A stretch of DNA of 32,375 nt from Acidimicrobiia bacterium (GCA_035948415.1 DASZJD010000004.1:1-32375); one strand, 5' to 3'; counted from the first letter of the stretch, positions 7,374 through 15,719 are shown. Program-made: numbers and translations. Notes: generated by a model from the sequence alone, not told the origin.

Positions 7374-7859
7374 TCAGCGCGTGTCGCTCGACTCCGCCGA
7401 CGCCCGGACCTCGATCCGGAAGGCCGGGTAGTCGGGCGCGATTCGACGCAGCTCCTCGTCGGTGGCGGTGGCGTCGACCCCGCCGAAGAACACGCCCACC
7501 TCGGCGCGCCACCGCTTGAGGTAGGCGCGCAGGATCGGCGGCTTCTCCGCGTCTCGGAGCTCGGTGGCGTCGAACCGCTCCCAGCGCCGCCCCACCCGCA
7601 GCTCGCCCCGACCGGCCTGGCGCAGGTTGCGGACCCACTGGGTGTGGCCACGGGGCGCCACGAGATAGCGCTGATCGCCGATGGTCAGCAGGTTCACCGG
7701 GGTGGTCCGCCACTCACCGGTCGTGCGGCCCCGCACCCGAAGCTCGCGGGATCCCCACAGGCTGAGACCGGCGCGGGTGAGGACGGCGACGATCGGGTTG
7801 AAGACGTGCCTCGCGAACCAGCCCGGCTGGACGTATCGGTCGGAGCGGTTGTCGGCCAT
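7374..7859 (-). CDS. Deazaflavin (F420)-dependent nitroreductase family protein
   Basis: This 161-residue protein belongs to the DDN-like split beta-barrel family, members of which use coenzyme F420 to reduce quinones or nitro compounds. Visible family features are FNPIVAVLTRAG near residue 20, the LRVRGRTTGEWRTTPVNLL segment (about 43-61), YLVAPRGHTQWVRNLRQAG (about 67-85), and a C-terminal YPAFRIEVR. The ATG at 7859 is preceded by a GAGGTGGAGG ribosome site and matches the family's usual length. It lies between two genes for secreted proteins on the same strand but with separate leaders. Its physiological substrate is not evident. Confidence 0.85.
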   Translation of the reverse strand: MADNRSDRYVQPGWFARHVFNPIVAVLTRAGLSLWGSRELRVRGRTTGEWRTTPVNLLTIGDQRYLVAPRGHTQWVRNLRQAGRGELRVGRRWERFDATELRDAEKPPILRAYLKRWRAEVGVFFGGVDATATDEELRRIAPDYPAFRIEVRASAESSDTR

Positions 7860-7944
7860 CCTCCACCTCTCGGGTCGGCCACAGTGTGCACCGGCGCGCA
7901 CCGAGCGACCGAAGTGGACCGCCGACCCGGACGCGGTCCCGGTG

Positions 7945-9990
7945 TCAGCCGGTGACGGCGGCGTGCGGCTCGGTGCACGGCTGGCCGCCGCACACGTCGA
8001 CGACGCGTCCGCCACGTCGCAAGAACTCGGACTTCTGGGTCCGCGCCGCCGGCCACGCGCGCGGGTCCTCGTGCGGATCGGTGCCGGTGCGCGGCGGCGC
8101 GTTGGCGGGGGGCGGCGCCGGCGTGCCGCTGTCCCACTCCACGAGCGCCGAGCCGGAGAACGGCGACGGGCCGAGGGTGGGGATGCCCCAGAGCGGGCTG
8201 CGGTCGGGCGACCGTCCCGAGGCCAGCGCCGGGCGGTGGACGGGAGCGCCGATGGTCCGTGCCTCGACCTCGGTCGCGACGTTGGCGACCTGGTGGTCGC
8301 CGAACGCTTCGTGGAGCAGCACGGTGTGTCGGGGCGTGCCCGGGTAGGGCCTGGTCGTGAGATGCTCGGCGTAGCCGTCGGCCTCGCCTCGGTCCCAGAC
8401 CATCTGCTGCAGGCTGATGAGCAGCACGCGGTCGAGCGGGTTCGCGTACGACTGGGCCACGAGCCCGGCGAACGGGTCGTAGTCGCTGCTGCGAGTCTGC
8501 AGCGTGCTGAAGTTCATGCCCGGCACGCCGAGCACGGCCCGACTCCAGTCCTGGGCGACGGCGGTGGTCGCCGCGCCCATGATCCCGCCGAGGCTGTTCC
8601 CGTCGTAGAACAGGTCGCGCCGGTTGATGACGGGGGCACCGGCGGTGTCCCGGAACGCGGGTGCTGACCCCAGCCCGTCGCGCGCGATCAGCAGCCGACC
8701 GAGCATCAACGTGTCGAGGATTCCCTGCTGGAGCCGGTCCGGGACCGACGGGAACCGCGATTCGTCGCTCGCGGTCCCCACGAGGCTGGCGATGTCCTCC
8801 TCGGAGAGGCCGAGCCACCGGGTGGCGCAGAACACGAAGTCGTGCTCGTCGGCCATGGCGCGGACGTTGTCGGCCGTGACCTCGGCTTCGCTGCCGAGCA
8901 GGCCGTGGCCGTAGACCGCCGGGCGGGCCGGGTGGGCGCGGCCGTCGTCGCCCAACGCGGCGCGGGGGATGACGCACCGGAACGGGACGCTGCGGTCCCC
9001 GGCCCGCCGGGGCAGGCCGTCGGGCGCGAGCCGCAGCCGGCTGCCCGGGCCGCCGTCGCCGTCGAGATAGTTCGGGACGGTGAACGTGCCGGTGACGACG
9101 CGGGCGACCCGCGGGTCGGCGCTCGTCGCCGCGTTGGTGACCTGGAAGGCCGGAGCCCGCCCGCGCAGCGCGGCGAAGGCGTCGTCGCGCATGTGCAGCA
9201 TGGGGGCGGCGAGGCTGCGCTCGCTGGCGACGGTGAAGTCCCACGCCAGGTACAGGTCGGACCGGCCGATCCCGACGCGGGCGAGGGTCGCGAAGAGCCG
9301 CTCGAGGCTCGGGCGTCGGGCCTCGACGGCCGCGTCCGTGGTGCGGATCCGGTCGCGGTAGACGCGGAACGCGCTCCCGGCCGAGATCGTGGCCCCGCCG
9401 GCGTCGCGGAGTCGCCGCAGGGCCACCACGACGTGGTGGCCCTCGCCGAAGTTCACGGCCGGCCGCACGATGAGGGTCCGCTGGTCGTCCCCGGGCGCGG
9501 TCTCGTCGAGCTCGGCCCAGAACGGCACCCGGCGGCCGGTGGTGGCGTCCAGGAGCACGATCGGGCTGTCGGGCCGGAGCGAGCTCCCGATGTCGGTGGC
9601 CGGCGCGGCGCCGGTTTGGGCGAGGTCGAGGCCCGGGACGAAGGTCAGCGCCGCCGAGCCGGGGCTGAACCCGTCGTTTCGGTCCCACGCGGTGGGGTCG
9701 ACGGCGACGCCGGCCTGGTTCCGCGGCATCGCCGCGACCTGGAAGTCGATCCGCCGGCCCGTGGCCGTCGAAGGGTCGGCGACGGTGAAGTAGTCGTTCG
9801 GGAACGGAAACAGGCATCGGGCCGGGTCGAGGGGATCGCAGGTGCCGTGCGGCGCCGCCGCGGCCGCGACGGGCGCCGGGCGTGCGATGCCCGTGCCGGC
9901 CTCCGACGCCGCCGCCGGGCCGGCGGCCGTCGCCAGCGTGCCCACGGTCACGACGACGGCCGCGACGCGGGGCCCCCTTCCCCGGTGCAC
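7945..9990 (-). CDS. Large secreted alpha/beta-hydrolase-like protein
   Basis: This 681-residue protein starts with a likely signal peptide (residues 1 to about 30, ending AAAS). An N-terminal all-beta-looking region (about 50-300) containing LFPFPNDYFT precedes a hydrolase-like region. There GHGLLGS at 361-367 could form the oxyanion hole and GNSLGG at 464-469 places a candidate nucleophile at S466. The later FGDHQVANVATE segment may supply an acid/histidine pair. Two paired cysteines (C51/C59) and others fit an extracytoplasmic protein. The final 100 residues are proline-rich and unstructured-looking. I cannot name the family or substrate; an esterase or lipase-like role is inference. The GTG start lies six bases after TACCGT, indicating a leaderless mRNA. 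Confidence 0.7.
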   Translation of the reverse strand: MHRGRGPRVAAVVVTVGTLATAAGPAAASEAGTGIARPAPVAAAAAPHGTCDPLDPARCLFPFPNDYFTVADPSTATGRRIDFQVAAMPRNQAGVAVDPTAWDRNDGFSPGSAALTFVPGLDLAQTGAAPATDIGSSLRPDSPIVLLDATTGRRVPFWAELDETAPGDDQRTLIVRPAVNFGEGHHVVVALRRLRDAGGATISAGSAFRVYRDRIRTTDAAVEARRPSLERLFATLARVGIGRSDLYLAWDFTVASERSLAAPMLHMRDDAFAALRGRAPAFQVTNAATSADPRVARVVTGTFTVPNYLDGDGGPGSRLRLAPDGLPRRAGDRSVPFRCVIPRAALGDDGRAHPARPAVYGHGLLGSEAEVTADNVRAMADEHDFVFCATRWLGLSEEDIASLVGTASDESRFPSVPDRLQQGILDTLMLGRLLIARDGLGSAPAFRDTAGAPVINRRDLFYDGNSLGGIMGAATTAVAQDWSRAVLGVPGMNFSTLQTRSSDYDPFAGLVAQSYANPLDRVLLISLQQMVWDRGEADGYAEHLTTRPYPGTPRHTVLLHEAFGDHQVANVATEVEARTIGAPVHRPALASGRSPDRSPLWGIPTLGPSPFSGSALVEWDSGTPAPPPANAPPRTGTDPHEDPRAWPAARTQKSEFLRRGGRVVDVCGGQPCTEPHAAVTG

Positions 9991-9996
9991 GCGGGG

Positions 9997-10046
9997 ACGG
10001 TAGCCCGCGCGCGGGGCGAAGCGGCTCGGCGCTCCGGGTCTACGGT
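9997..10046. promoter_or_regulatory. Two divergent leaderless promoters (TACCGT minus, TACGGT plus)
   Basis: On the minus strand TACCGT (9997-10002) stands six bases before the GTG at 9990. On the plus strand TACGGT (10041-10046) stands six bases before the ATG at 10053. The two start codons are only 62 bases apart, so the -35 regions of the two genes overlap or interleave. Neither gene has a convincing ribosome site. Confidence 0.55.
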
Positions 10047-10052
10047 GAGGCC

Positions 10053-11384
10053 ATGGCCGCCCCGTCTCGTTCCGACACGCCGTTCTTCCTCGCCGGCAAC
10101 TTCGCGCCCGTCACCGAGGAGGTGACCGCCACCGACCTCGCCGTCACCGGCGCCGTGCCCGCCGAGCTGGCGGGGCGGTTCGTGCGCAACGGGCCGAACC
10201 CCCACGACGGCGTGTCCGCGCACTGGTTCCTCGGCGACGGGATGCTCCACGGCGTCGAGCTGCGCGACGGCCGGGCGCGCTGGTACCGGAACCGCTACGT
10301 GCGGACCAAGCAGCTGAGCGGGGACGGCGCCTTCGTCGGCGACGACGGCCGCGTCGATCACACCGTCGGCGCGGCCAACACCCACGTGATCGGCCACGGC
10401 GGTCGCATCCTCGCCCTCGTCGAGAGCGGGTACCCGTACGAGGTCACGCCCGAGCTCGAGACCCGGGGCTGGTACGACTTCGACGGCCGGCTCCGCACCG
10501 CCATGACCGCGCACCCGAAGCTGGACCCGGACAGCGGGGAGCTCCACTTCTTCGGCTACGGGTTCTTCCCGCCGTACCTCACGTACCACGTCGCCGACCG
10601 CGACGGCGCCCTGGTCCGCAGCGAGGAGATCTCGGTGCCGGGCCCGACGATGATGCACGACTTCAACCTGACCGAGCGCCACGTCGTGTTCATGGACCTG
10701 CCGGTCGTGTTCGACCTCGACCTCGCCATGCAGGGCACGATGCCGTACCGGTGGGACGACGGGTACGGCGCCCGGCTCGGGGTCATGCCGCGCGGGGGGC
10801 GGGACGCGGACGTGCGATGGATCGAGGTCGACCCCTGTTACGTCTTCCACCCGATGAACGCGTACGACGACAACGGCACGATCGTCCTCGACGTCGTCCG
10901 GTACCCACGGCTCTGGGACCGCTCGGGCGACGAGTTCAACCCCGCCCATCTCACGCGCTGGACCGTCGACGTCGCGGCCGGGACCGTGAAGGAGGAGCAG
11001 CTCGACGACCGTTCCACCGAGTTCCCCCGGATCGATCCTCGCCGCGTCGGCCGCCCGCACCGGTACGGGTACGCACTGAAGACGTACGACGGGCTGGGCC
11101 CCAACAGCACCGCGCTGGTGAAGTACGACCAGGTGGACGGGTCGAGCGAGGTCCACGACTTCGGGGCGGGCCGCGAGCCGGCGGAGCCGGTGTTCGTGCC
11201 CCGGACGCCGACCGCGGCCGAAGACGACGGGTGGGTGATGACCTACGTCTACGACGCCGCCCGCGACACCAGCGACTTCGTCGTGCTGGCGGCGACGGAC
11301 TTCACCGCGCCGCCGGTCGCGACCGTGGCGCTGCCCCAGCGGGTGCCGTTCGGCTTCCACGGGTCCTGGATCCCGGACCGCTGA
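10053..11384 (+). CDS. Carotenoid cleavage oxygenase (RPE65 family)
   Basis: Enzymes of this family cleave a double bond in carotenoids, apocarotenoids or stilbenes, using a non-heme iron held by four histidines. The 443-residue protein has the expected length and all four candidate ligands: H154 in TAHPK, H202 in MMHDF, H266 in VFHPMNAYDD and H436 in FHGSWIPD. The N-terminal GRFVRNGPNP and HWFLGDGMLHGVEL motifs (about 41-70) are also diagnostic. No signal peptide is present, so it is cytoplasmic or membrane-associated. No carotenoid biosynthesis gene is nearby, so the substrate is unknown. The ATG is supported by the -10 hexamer six bases upstream. The gene converges on the fusion-protein gene with only 12 bases between their ends. 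Confidence 0.92.
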   Translation: MAAPSRSDTPFFLAGNFAPVTEEVTATDLAVTGAVPAELAGRFVRNGPNPHDGVSAHWFLGDGMLHGVELRDGRARWYRNRYVRTKQLSGDGAFVGDDGRVDHTVGAANTHVIGHGGRILALVESGYPYEVTPELETRGWYDFDGRLRTAMTAHPKLDPDSGELHFFGYGFFPPYLTYHVADRDGALVRSEEISVPGPTMMHDFNLTERHVVFMDLPVVFDLDLAMQGTMPYRWDDGYGARLGVMPRGGRDADVRWIEVDPCYVFHPMNAYDDNGTIVLDVVRYPRLWDRSGDEFNPAHLTRWTVDVAAGTVKEEQLDDRSTEFPRIDPRRVGRPHRYGYALKTYDGLGPNSTALVKYDQVDGSSEVHDFGAGREPAEPVFVPRTPTAAEDDGWVMTYVYDAARDTSDFVVLAATDFTAPPVATVALPQRVPFGFHGSWIPDR

Positions 11385-11396
11385 CCCCGGGCCGGG

Positions 11397-13469
11397 TCAG
11401 TCGGTGCCGGTCAGCCCGCCCCCCGACTGCCCGAACTGGCGGACGACGGCGTCGTAGTTGGGCGTCGCGGGGTGGCGCAGGCCCGCCGGGCCGGCGCCGA
11501 ACGCCGCCAGCACGTTCTTCGTCACCTGCACCGCGACGGGGTCGTACGGCGACGAGGGACCGGGCGGGGTGAGCTTCGGGATCCAGTTGATCGTTCCGGT
11601 GGCGAGCACGGCGGCCCCGCTCGACGCCGTGTAGTACGTCATGTCGGCGAAGCTCGGCTTGCCGTGGCAGACGACCGGCGAGTGGGCGAGCAGCTGGACG
11701 TTGTGGGGGCCCTGCTGGTTCGGGTCGTAGCGGTCGTACTCCGATCCGACCGCGGGCGTCGGGGGCGATCCCGTGGCGGTGAGCTTCTGGCCGGGCCGGG
11801 CGTTCGTGCCCGCGAACACCCACGCGGTCGGGTCGACGATCACCATGTCGGCGCTGACCGGGTTGCACTCGTACTGCTGGCCGATCATCCCGCTCTCGGG
11901 CCGCGCCGCCGGTGCCTCTCGCCAGTTGACCGTGGTCAGGGGCGGGTTCGTGGCGTGGATCGGGTCCTCGTTCGCGGCCTTGTAGCACACCTGGTGTCGG
12001 TTCGGGCCGAGCGACGAGGGCTCGAACCGGATCTGGCGGAAGGACGCGTTGGCGCCGAGGAAGGCGAGGTTGACGCCCTTGTCGCGCGCCGCCTCGACGC
12101 CGTCGCGCATCTCCTTCGACCAGTACTCGTCGTGACCGAGCGAGAAGAAGGCCTTGTGGTTGAGGAGCAGCTGGGGGCGGGCGTGGGTGTCGACGTCGGT
12201 GATGTAGGTCACGTCGAGGCCGAGCTGCTCGATCAGCATGATGAGCGGGAACTCGAGGCCGAGGAAGTCGGCCTGCCCGACCCCGCGGGCGTAGGGACGG
12301 TCGAAGGACACGACCCGGGCGCGGTTCGCGTACGCGCCGTTCGCGCCCTGGTAGAGGTTGTAACCGGACCAGTCGTTGTATGCCTGCCAGCTCGTGACCG
12401 AGTTCTGCACCGCGTACGCGGCCGTGCTGGAGTCGTCGCGCACGGTGAGCGGTACGAGGCCCTGGATGCCGTTCGACCCGACGAGCTTGAAGAGGTAGCA
12501 GCCGGGCGGGTAGCGGGCGTCGATCGTCACGTGCAGGGACGGGTCCCAGCGCGCCTCGGTCATGTTGATCCCGGGCGTGAACGTGGCCGCCGCCTGGCGC
12601 TGGCCCGGCATCTCGGGGGAGCGCCACACCTGCCGGCCCCCGGCCCCCCCGTACCAGCCCAGGCGGTAGGCCTCGACGTGCACCGTCGGCGCGCCGGTGG
12701 ACACGTAGAGGGTGATCGTGTCGCCGCGCTGGGCGCTGACCGCGCTGGCGTAGCCCTCGACGAGGTTGCCGGGGCCCCCGCCGTTGGTGACGTTCCAGGC
12801 CGACGTGCCCGGCTTGGCGTTCTCGTCCTTCACCCACTGGGCCGTGGGCCCGTTCGGTGACGAGCCGGTCGACGACGAACCGCGCCGCGGCGGCTTTGTC
12901 GTCGCCGTCGAGCGCGTGCTCGAGGAGCGCCACGGACGCCAGACCGCCGCGACCACCGCGGCGACCGCGGCGGCGCCGGCGCCGACGAAGGCGCGCCGCG
13001 AGAGCCGCCGGCGCGGCGAGCCCGGCTCGGTCGAGGCCGAGTAGTCGCGGACCCGATGCACGGCCGCCGGCACCGCGAGCTCGGCCTGCAGCGCGGGATC
13101 GAGCTCCGCCCATGGTGTTCGCCGCACCCAGTGCGCGGGCCGCTGATGCCGACGGTTCTCCGGCGCCGCGGCGTCGAAGCGGTACGGCCCGGTTATACGG
13201 CCGAAGGCGACGTCGCGGTCGACCCGGGTGGCGACGAGGTCGTCCTCGCTGATGCCGTGCACGAAGGCCCAGAGGGCGGCGGCCCAGCCGTCGACGACGT
13301 CGGCCGGCGCCTCCGGGTAGGCGGCGCGCAGGGCCCGTCCGACGTCGTCGGGCGACGAGGCGCCGCTGAGGTCTCCGGTGTGCGACCACCCGACCACGGC
13401 GACGTCGTGGCGGAGGGCGTACTCGGCGCGGCGGCCGTCGCGGCCGCCGCCGAGGGACCAGAGGGCCAC
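11397..13469 (-). CDS. Fusion: restriction-associated N-domain, Tat-like segment, DMFase beta-like domain
   Basis: This 690-residue protein joins parts rarely seen together. Residues 1 to about 143 match the domain found at the N-terminus of some Mrr-type restriction proteins and ATPases: WSLGGG near 4, VAVVGWSHTGDLSG at 23-36, LWAFVHGISEDDLVA near 66, FGRITGPYRF at 89-98 and RHQRPAHWV near 107. A Tat-like motif SRRAFVG at 157-163 then leads into an Ala/Val membrane segment to about 177. Residues from about 220 resemble the C-terminal domain of the N,N-dimethylformamidase beta subunit: YRLGWYGGAGGRQVW at 268-282, NDWSGYNLY at 365-373 and GHDEYWS at 445-451. The GTG 13469 start has GAGGAGG nine bases upstream. 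The frame is unbroken across the junctions. If membrane-inserted, the N-domain faces the cytoplasm and the amidase-like part the outside. Function is unknown. Confidence 0.75.
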   Translation of the reverse strand: MALWSLGGGRDGRRAEYALRHDVAVVGWSHTGDLSGASSPDDVGRALRAAYPEAPADVVDGWAAALWAFVHGISEDDLVATRVDRDVAFGRITGPYRFDAAAPENRRHQRPAHWVRRTPWAELDPALQAELAVPAAVHRVRDYSASTEPGSPRRRLSRRAFVGAGAAAVAAVVAAVWRPWRSSSTRSTATTKPPRRGSSSTGSSPNGPTAQWVKDENAKPGTSAWNVTNGGGPGNLVEGYASAVSAQRGDTITLYVSTGAPTVHVEAYRLGWYGGAGGRQVWRSPEMPGQRQAAATFTPGINMTEARWDPSLHVTIDARYPPGCYLFKLVGSNGIQGLVPLTVRDDSSTAAYAVQNSVTSWQAYNDWSGYNLYQGANGAYANRARVVSFDRPYARGVGQADFLGLEFPLIMLIEQLGLDVTYITDVDTHARPQLLLNHKAFFSLGHDEYWSKEMRDGVEAARDKGVNLAFLGANASFRQIRFEPSSLGPNRHQVCYKAANEDPIHATNPPLTTVNWREAPAARPESGMIGQQYECNPVSADMVIVDPTAWVFAGTNARPGQKLTATGSPPTPAVGSEYDRYDPNQQGPHNVQLLAHSPVVCHGKPSFADMTYYTASSGAAVLATGTINWIPKLTPPGPSSPYDPVAVQVTKNVLAAFGAGPAGLRHPATPNYDAVVRQFGQSGGGLTGTD

Positions 13470-13587
13470 GCTCAGCTGCCTCCTCGGGGCGTGCGGCCGG
13501 TGCGGGCCGATCGACGGTCGGCCGGAGGGCGGCGGTCGTCCGGGGCGCCCCGGCCGTCTCCCGCTCTGGACCCTCGCGGCCCTCGGC

Positions 13588-13593
13588 ATTGTA
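13588..13593 (-). promoter_or_regulatory. Candidate -10 element TACAAT for the fusion-protein gene
   Basis: TACAAT on the minus strand is close to the TATAAT consensus and stands out in a very G/C-rich 240-base divergent gap. Transcription would begin near 13581 and leave an untranslated leader of about 110 bases before GTG 13469. I see no good -35 element. Confidence 0.4.
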
Positions 13594-13697
13594 CGGGCGG
13601 GCCCTCTCAGGGGAGCCTCATCTCGGCGGCGACGTCGTCCGGCCCGGCCCCGTCGACCGGGTCGGGCCGGCGCCCGCCGGGGCGGGCCGGTCGCGGG

Positions 13698-13703
13698 TAA
13701 GAA
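13698..13703 (+). promoter_or_regulatory. Candidate -10 element TAAGAA, leaderless
   Basis: TAAGAA lies six bases before GTG 13710. It lacks the final T of the TANNNT pattern, so it is one of the weaker members of the leaderless set in this window. Confidence 0.35.
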
Positions 13704-13709
13704 CGCGGC

Positions 13710-14579
13710 GTGGTGTCGGCCCAGCCATCGGCGCTCGAGCGGGCCCTCGGCGAGCTCTACGCGGCGTCGCCCGAGGAGTTCGTGCTGGTGCGCACCCGGC
13801 TGGCCGGGGAGCTGCGCGACGCCGGTGACACCGTGGCCGCGACCGAGGTGCGCGGCCGGCGGCGGCCGAACCTGGCCGCGTGGGCGTGCAACCAGCTGGC
13901 CCGACAGCACGCCGACGAGGTCGGCGAGCTCATGGAGGCGACGCGGCGGGTGGCCGCGGCCCAGGGGTCAGCCGCGCGCGGCGGCGAAGGCGACGCGCTC
14001 CGTCGCGAGGGCCGCGCTCGGCAGGAGCTGGTGGCGCGCCTCGCCGACCAGGGGGTCGCGCTCCTCCGGGGGCGGGCACCGAAGCCCGAGGCCTACCGCG
14101 ACTCGATCGCCGCCACGCTCGACGCCGCCAGCCTCGACGCGGCGTCGGCCGAGGAGCTGCGCGCCGGCCGGCTCACGCGGGCGTTGAGCTCCCCGGCCGG
14201 CTTCGAGGCCTCGCTCGACCTCGGCGACGCCGGCCGGTCTCGACCCGGGATCGCGGCGGACGCGGCGCAGGCGGCCCGACGAGCGCTCGCGGACGCCCGC
14301 CAGGCCGCGCACGGCGCCGAGGCCGTGGCACGCACGGCGGACTCGGAGGCGGCGAGCGCCGACCTGCGGTTCGACGCGGCCCAGGCGCACCTCCAGGAGG
14401 TGGAGCGCGCCCTGGAGCGAGCGCGCGCGAGCGTCGACGAGGCGGGGAAGCAGGCGCGCCTGGCGCGGGCCCGGGCTGACGCCGGTCGTGCCGAAGCGGA
14501 AGCGGCCGAGCGTCGGCTGCAGGACTTGGAGCGCCGGACGTCGGGCCCGGGGCGGAGCGGGCGCCGGCGTCGCTCCTGA
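13710..14579 (+). CDS. Actinobacterial coiled-coil protein, unknown function
   Basis: This 289-residue protein is not a family I can name. The N-terminal 80 residues contain LYAASPEEFVLVRTRLAGEL and RRPNLAAWACNQLARQHADEV, a pattern I associate with uncharacterised actinobacterial proteins. From about residue 175 to 278 the sequence is an Ala/Arg/Glu-rich helix with heptad-like spacing (EAVARTADSEAASADLRF, LQEVERALERARASVDEAG), likely a long coiled coil. The tail is basic (SGRRRRS). There is no signal peptide or membrane segment, so it is probably cytoplasmic and perhaps nucleic-acid or cell-pole associated; that is a guess. The start could be GTG 13710 or 13713. It is transcribed in the same direction as the thioesterase gene 33 bases downstream, which appears to have its own promoter. 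Confidence 0.7.
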   Translation: MVSAQPSALERALGELYAASPEEFVLVRTRLAGELRDAGDTVAATEVRGRRRPNLAAWACNQLARQHADEVGELMEATRRVAAAQGSAARGGEGDALRREGRARQELVARLADQGVALLRGRAPKPEAYRDSIAATLDAASLDAASAEELRAGRLTRALSSPAGFEASLDLGDAGRSRPGIAADAAQAARRALADARQAAHGAEAVARTADSEAASADLRFDAAQAHLQEVERALERARASVDEAGKQARLARARADAGRAEAEAAERRLQDLERRTSGPGRSGRRRRS

Positions 14580-14600
14580 CCGCGGGGCCGGGGCGCCGGT

Positions 14601-14606
14601 CAGACT
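14601..14606 (+). promoter_or_regulatory. -10 hexamer CAGACT for the thioesterase gene, leaderless
   Basis: CAGACT followed by six bases precedes GTG 14613. The same hexamer at the same spacing precedes the DUF255 gene at 22233, which supports it as a working variant. Confidence 0.4.
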
Positions 14607-14612
14607 GGGTCG

Positions 14613-15008
14613 GTGCCGCCGCCCTACGACGTGCGCAACTTCCTGGACCTGCTCGGCATCGACGTCGTCGAGGACGGCCCCGAGCCCCAGGGACGGTTCA
14701 CGGTCACCCACGCCCTGATCGCGGGCACCGGCTACCTCTGGGCCCCCGTCGTCGTCGCGCTCGCCGACGCGCTCTGCGCGTTCGGCGTGGGGCGCCACTG
14801 GCCCGACGGCGCCACGAGCTTCACGACCGTCGAGGCGAAGTCCAACTTCCTGTCGAGCGCCCGCGAGGGGGAGGTCGTGACCGGGGCGAGCAGCCCGCTC
14901 CACCTGGGGCGGACGACCCAGGTGTGGGACGCCCGGATCGTCAACGAGACGACCGGCCGGCCGATGGCCGCGTACCGCTGTACCCAGCTGCTCCTCTACG
15001 AGGGCTGA
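14613..15008 (+). CDS. PaaI-type hotdog thioesterase
   Basis: This 131-residue protein looks like a hotdog-fold acyl-CoA thioesterase of the PaaI/YbgC group, which hydrolyses CoA thioesters. Family features are a central helix segment VVALADALCAFGVGRHWPDG (about 49-68), the following strand FTTVEAKSNFLSSAREG, where the catalytic region usually lies, and the C-terminal GRTTQVWDARIVNETTGRPMA with a final CTQLLLY strand. Length is normal for the family. The GTG start is set by the upstream hexamer. The last 13 bases overlap the end of the convergent methyltransferase gene. The acyl group is unknown; a link to the FadD-type ligase further right is possible but not shown. Confidence 0.8.
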   Translation: MPPPYDVRNFLDLLGIDVVEDGPEPQGRFTVTHALIAGTGYLWAPVVVALADALCAFGVGRHWPDGATSFTTVEAKSNFLSSAREGEVVTGASSPLHLGRTTQVWDARIVNETTGRPMAAYRCTQLLLYEG

Positions 15009-15640
15009 CCGCCCGGGCCGCGGGGCCCCGGCCTGGATCGGTCGGTCCCCGTCGGCGCGTCCGCCCGCAGGACCGCGAGGTCCTTCCACCGCCACGGCAC
15101 CGACACCGTGAAGCCGGTCGCCTCGAGCCACCGACGCTGGTCGTCGAGGCGGTCCGGGCGGTCGTAGCCGGGCGAGAGGGGGGCGACCGCGTCGGCCGGG
15201 TCGTCGGGGACGACGACGTCGCCGAGCACGAACCGGCCCCCCGGCCGGAGCGTCGACCGGACCCGGTCGAACAGCGTCCGCTTGTCGGGCGGGGCGAGGT
15301 GGTGGACGGCCAGCGCCGAGACGACGAGGTCGAACCGGTCGGTTGGCAGCGCGCCGAGCAGGTCGCCGACGATCACCTGCTCGACGCGGTCGTCGGGGAG
15401 CCGCGCGGTGGCGCGGGCCAGCATCGCCGGGCTCTCGTCGAGGAGGACGACCGCCGCGCTCGGGTGCCGGCTGAGGACGGCTCGGGTGGTCTCGCCGGTC
15501 CCGGCCCCGAGGTCGAGGATGCGGTCGACCGCGACGCCGTCGGCGGCGTCGGCGACCGCGGCCTGCAGCTCGTCGTAGGCCGGGACCTCCTCGCGGATCG
15601 TGTTCAGGTAGGTGTCGGGGGAGAAGTGGAATTGCGCCAC
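14996..15640 (-). CDS. Class I SAM-dependent methyltransferase
   Basis: From GTG 15640 the protein has 214 residues. Motif I LDLGAGTGE is at 42-50, the acidic strand-2 end is in VVLLDESPAMLARA, motif II is FDLVVSALAVHHL, and motif III is LRPGGRFVLGDVV. The N-terminal VAQFHFSPDTYLNTIREEVP resembles methyltransferases of the UbiE/CmoA type, but the substrate is not deducible. The start is favoured because TACGTT lies six bases upstream, with no ribosome site, and because an earlier ATG at 15691 would run back into the P450 promoter region. The C-terminal 20 residues are Pro/Gly/Arg-rich. It diverges from the first P450 gene and converges on the thioesterase gene. Confidence 0.85.
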   Translation of the reverse strand: MAQFHFSPDTYLNTIREEVPAYDELQAAVADAADGVAVDRILDLGAGTGETTRAVLSRHPSAAVVLLDESPAMLARATARLPDDRVEQVIVGDLLGALPTDRFDLVVSALAVHHLAPPDKRTLFDRVRSTLRPGGRFVLGDVVVPDDPADAVAPLSPGYDRPDRLDDQRRWLEATGFTVSVPWRWKDLAVLRADAPTGTDRSRPGPRGPGGQPS

Positions 15641-15646
15641 GCGCGC

Positions 15647-15719
15647 AACGTAGACCGGCGTCGCCCGCCGCCAGCGCAGGTCTGGCGGCACGGCGCGGCC
15701 GAACGGACCCCAATAGAGT
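15647..15719. promoter_or_regulatory. Divergent leaderless promoters (TACGTT minus, TAGAGT plus)
   Basis: On the minus strand TACGTT (15647-15652) is six bases before GTG 15640. On the plus strand TAGAGT (15714-15719) is seven bases before GTG 15727. Both genes lack Shine-Dalgarno sequences, so the 86 bases between the start codons hold both promoters. Confidence 0.55.

Noticed and set aside
7694-9817. A 707-codon minus-strand frame within the secreted hydrolase gene
   Set aside because: It is the same strand but another frame, full of Arg/Pro/Gly, and the hydrolase frame carries the signal peptide and motifs.
11302-13389. A 695-codon minus-strand frame inside the fusion-protein gene
   Set aside because: The alternative frame gives an Arg-rich translation without domains; the annotated frame carries all recognised motifs.
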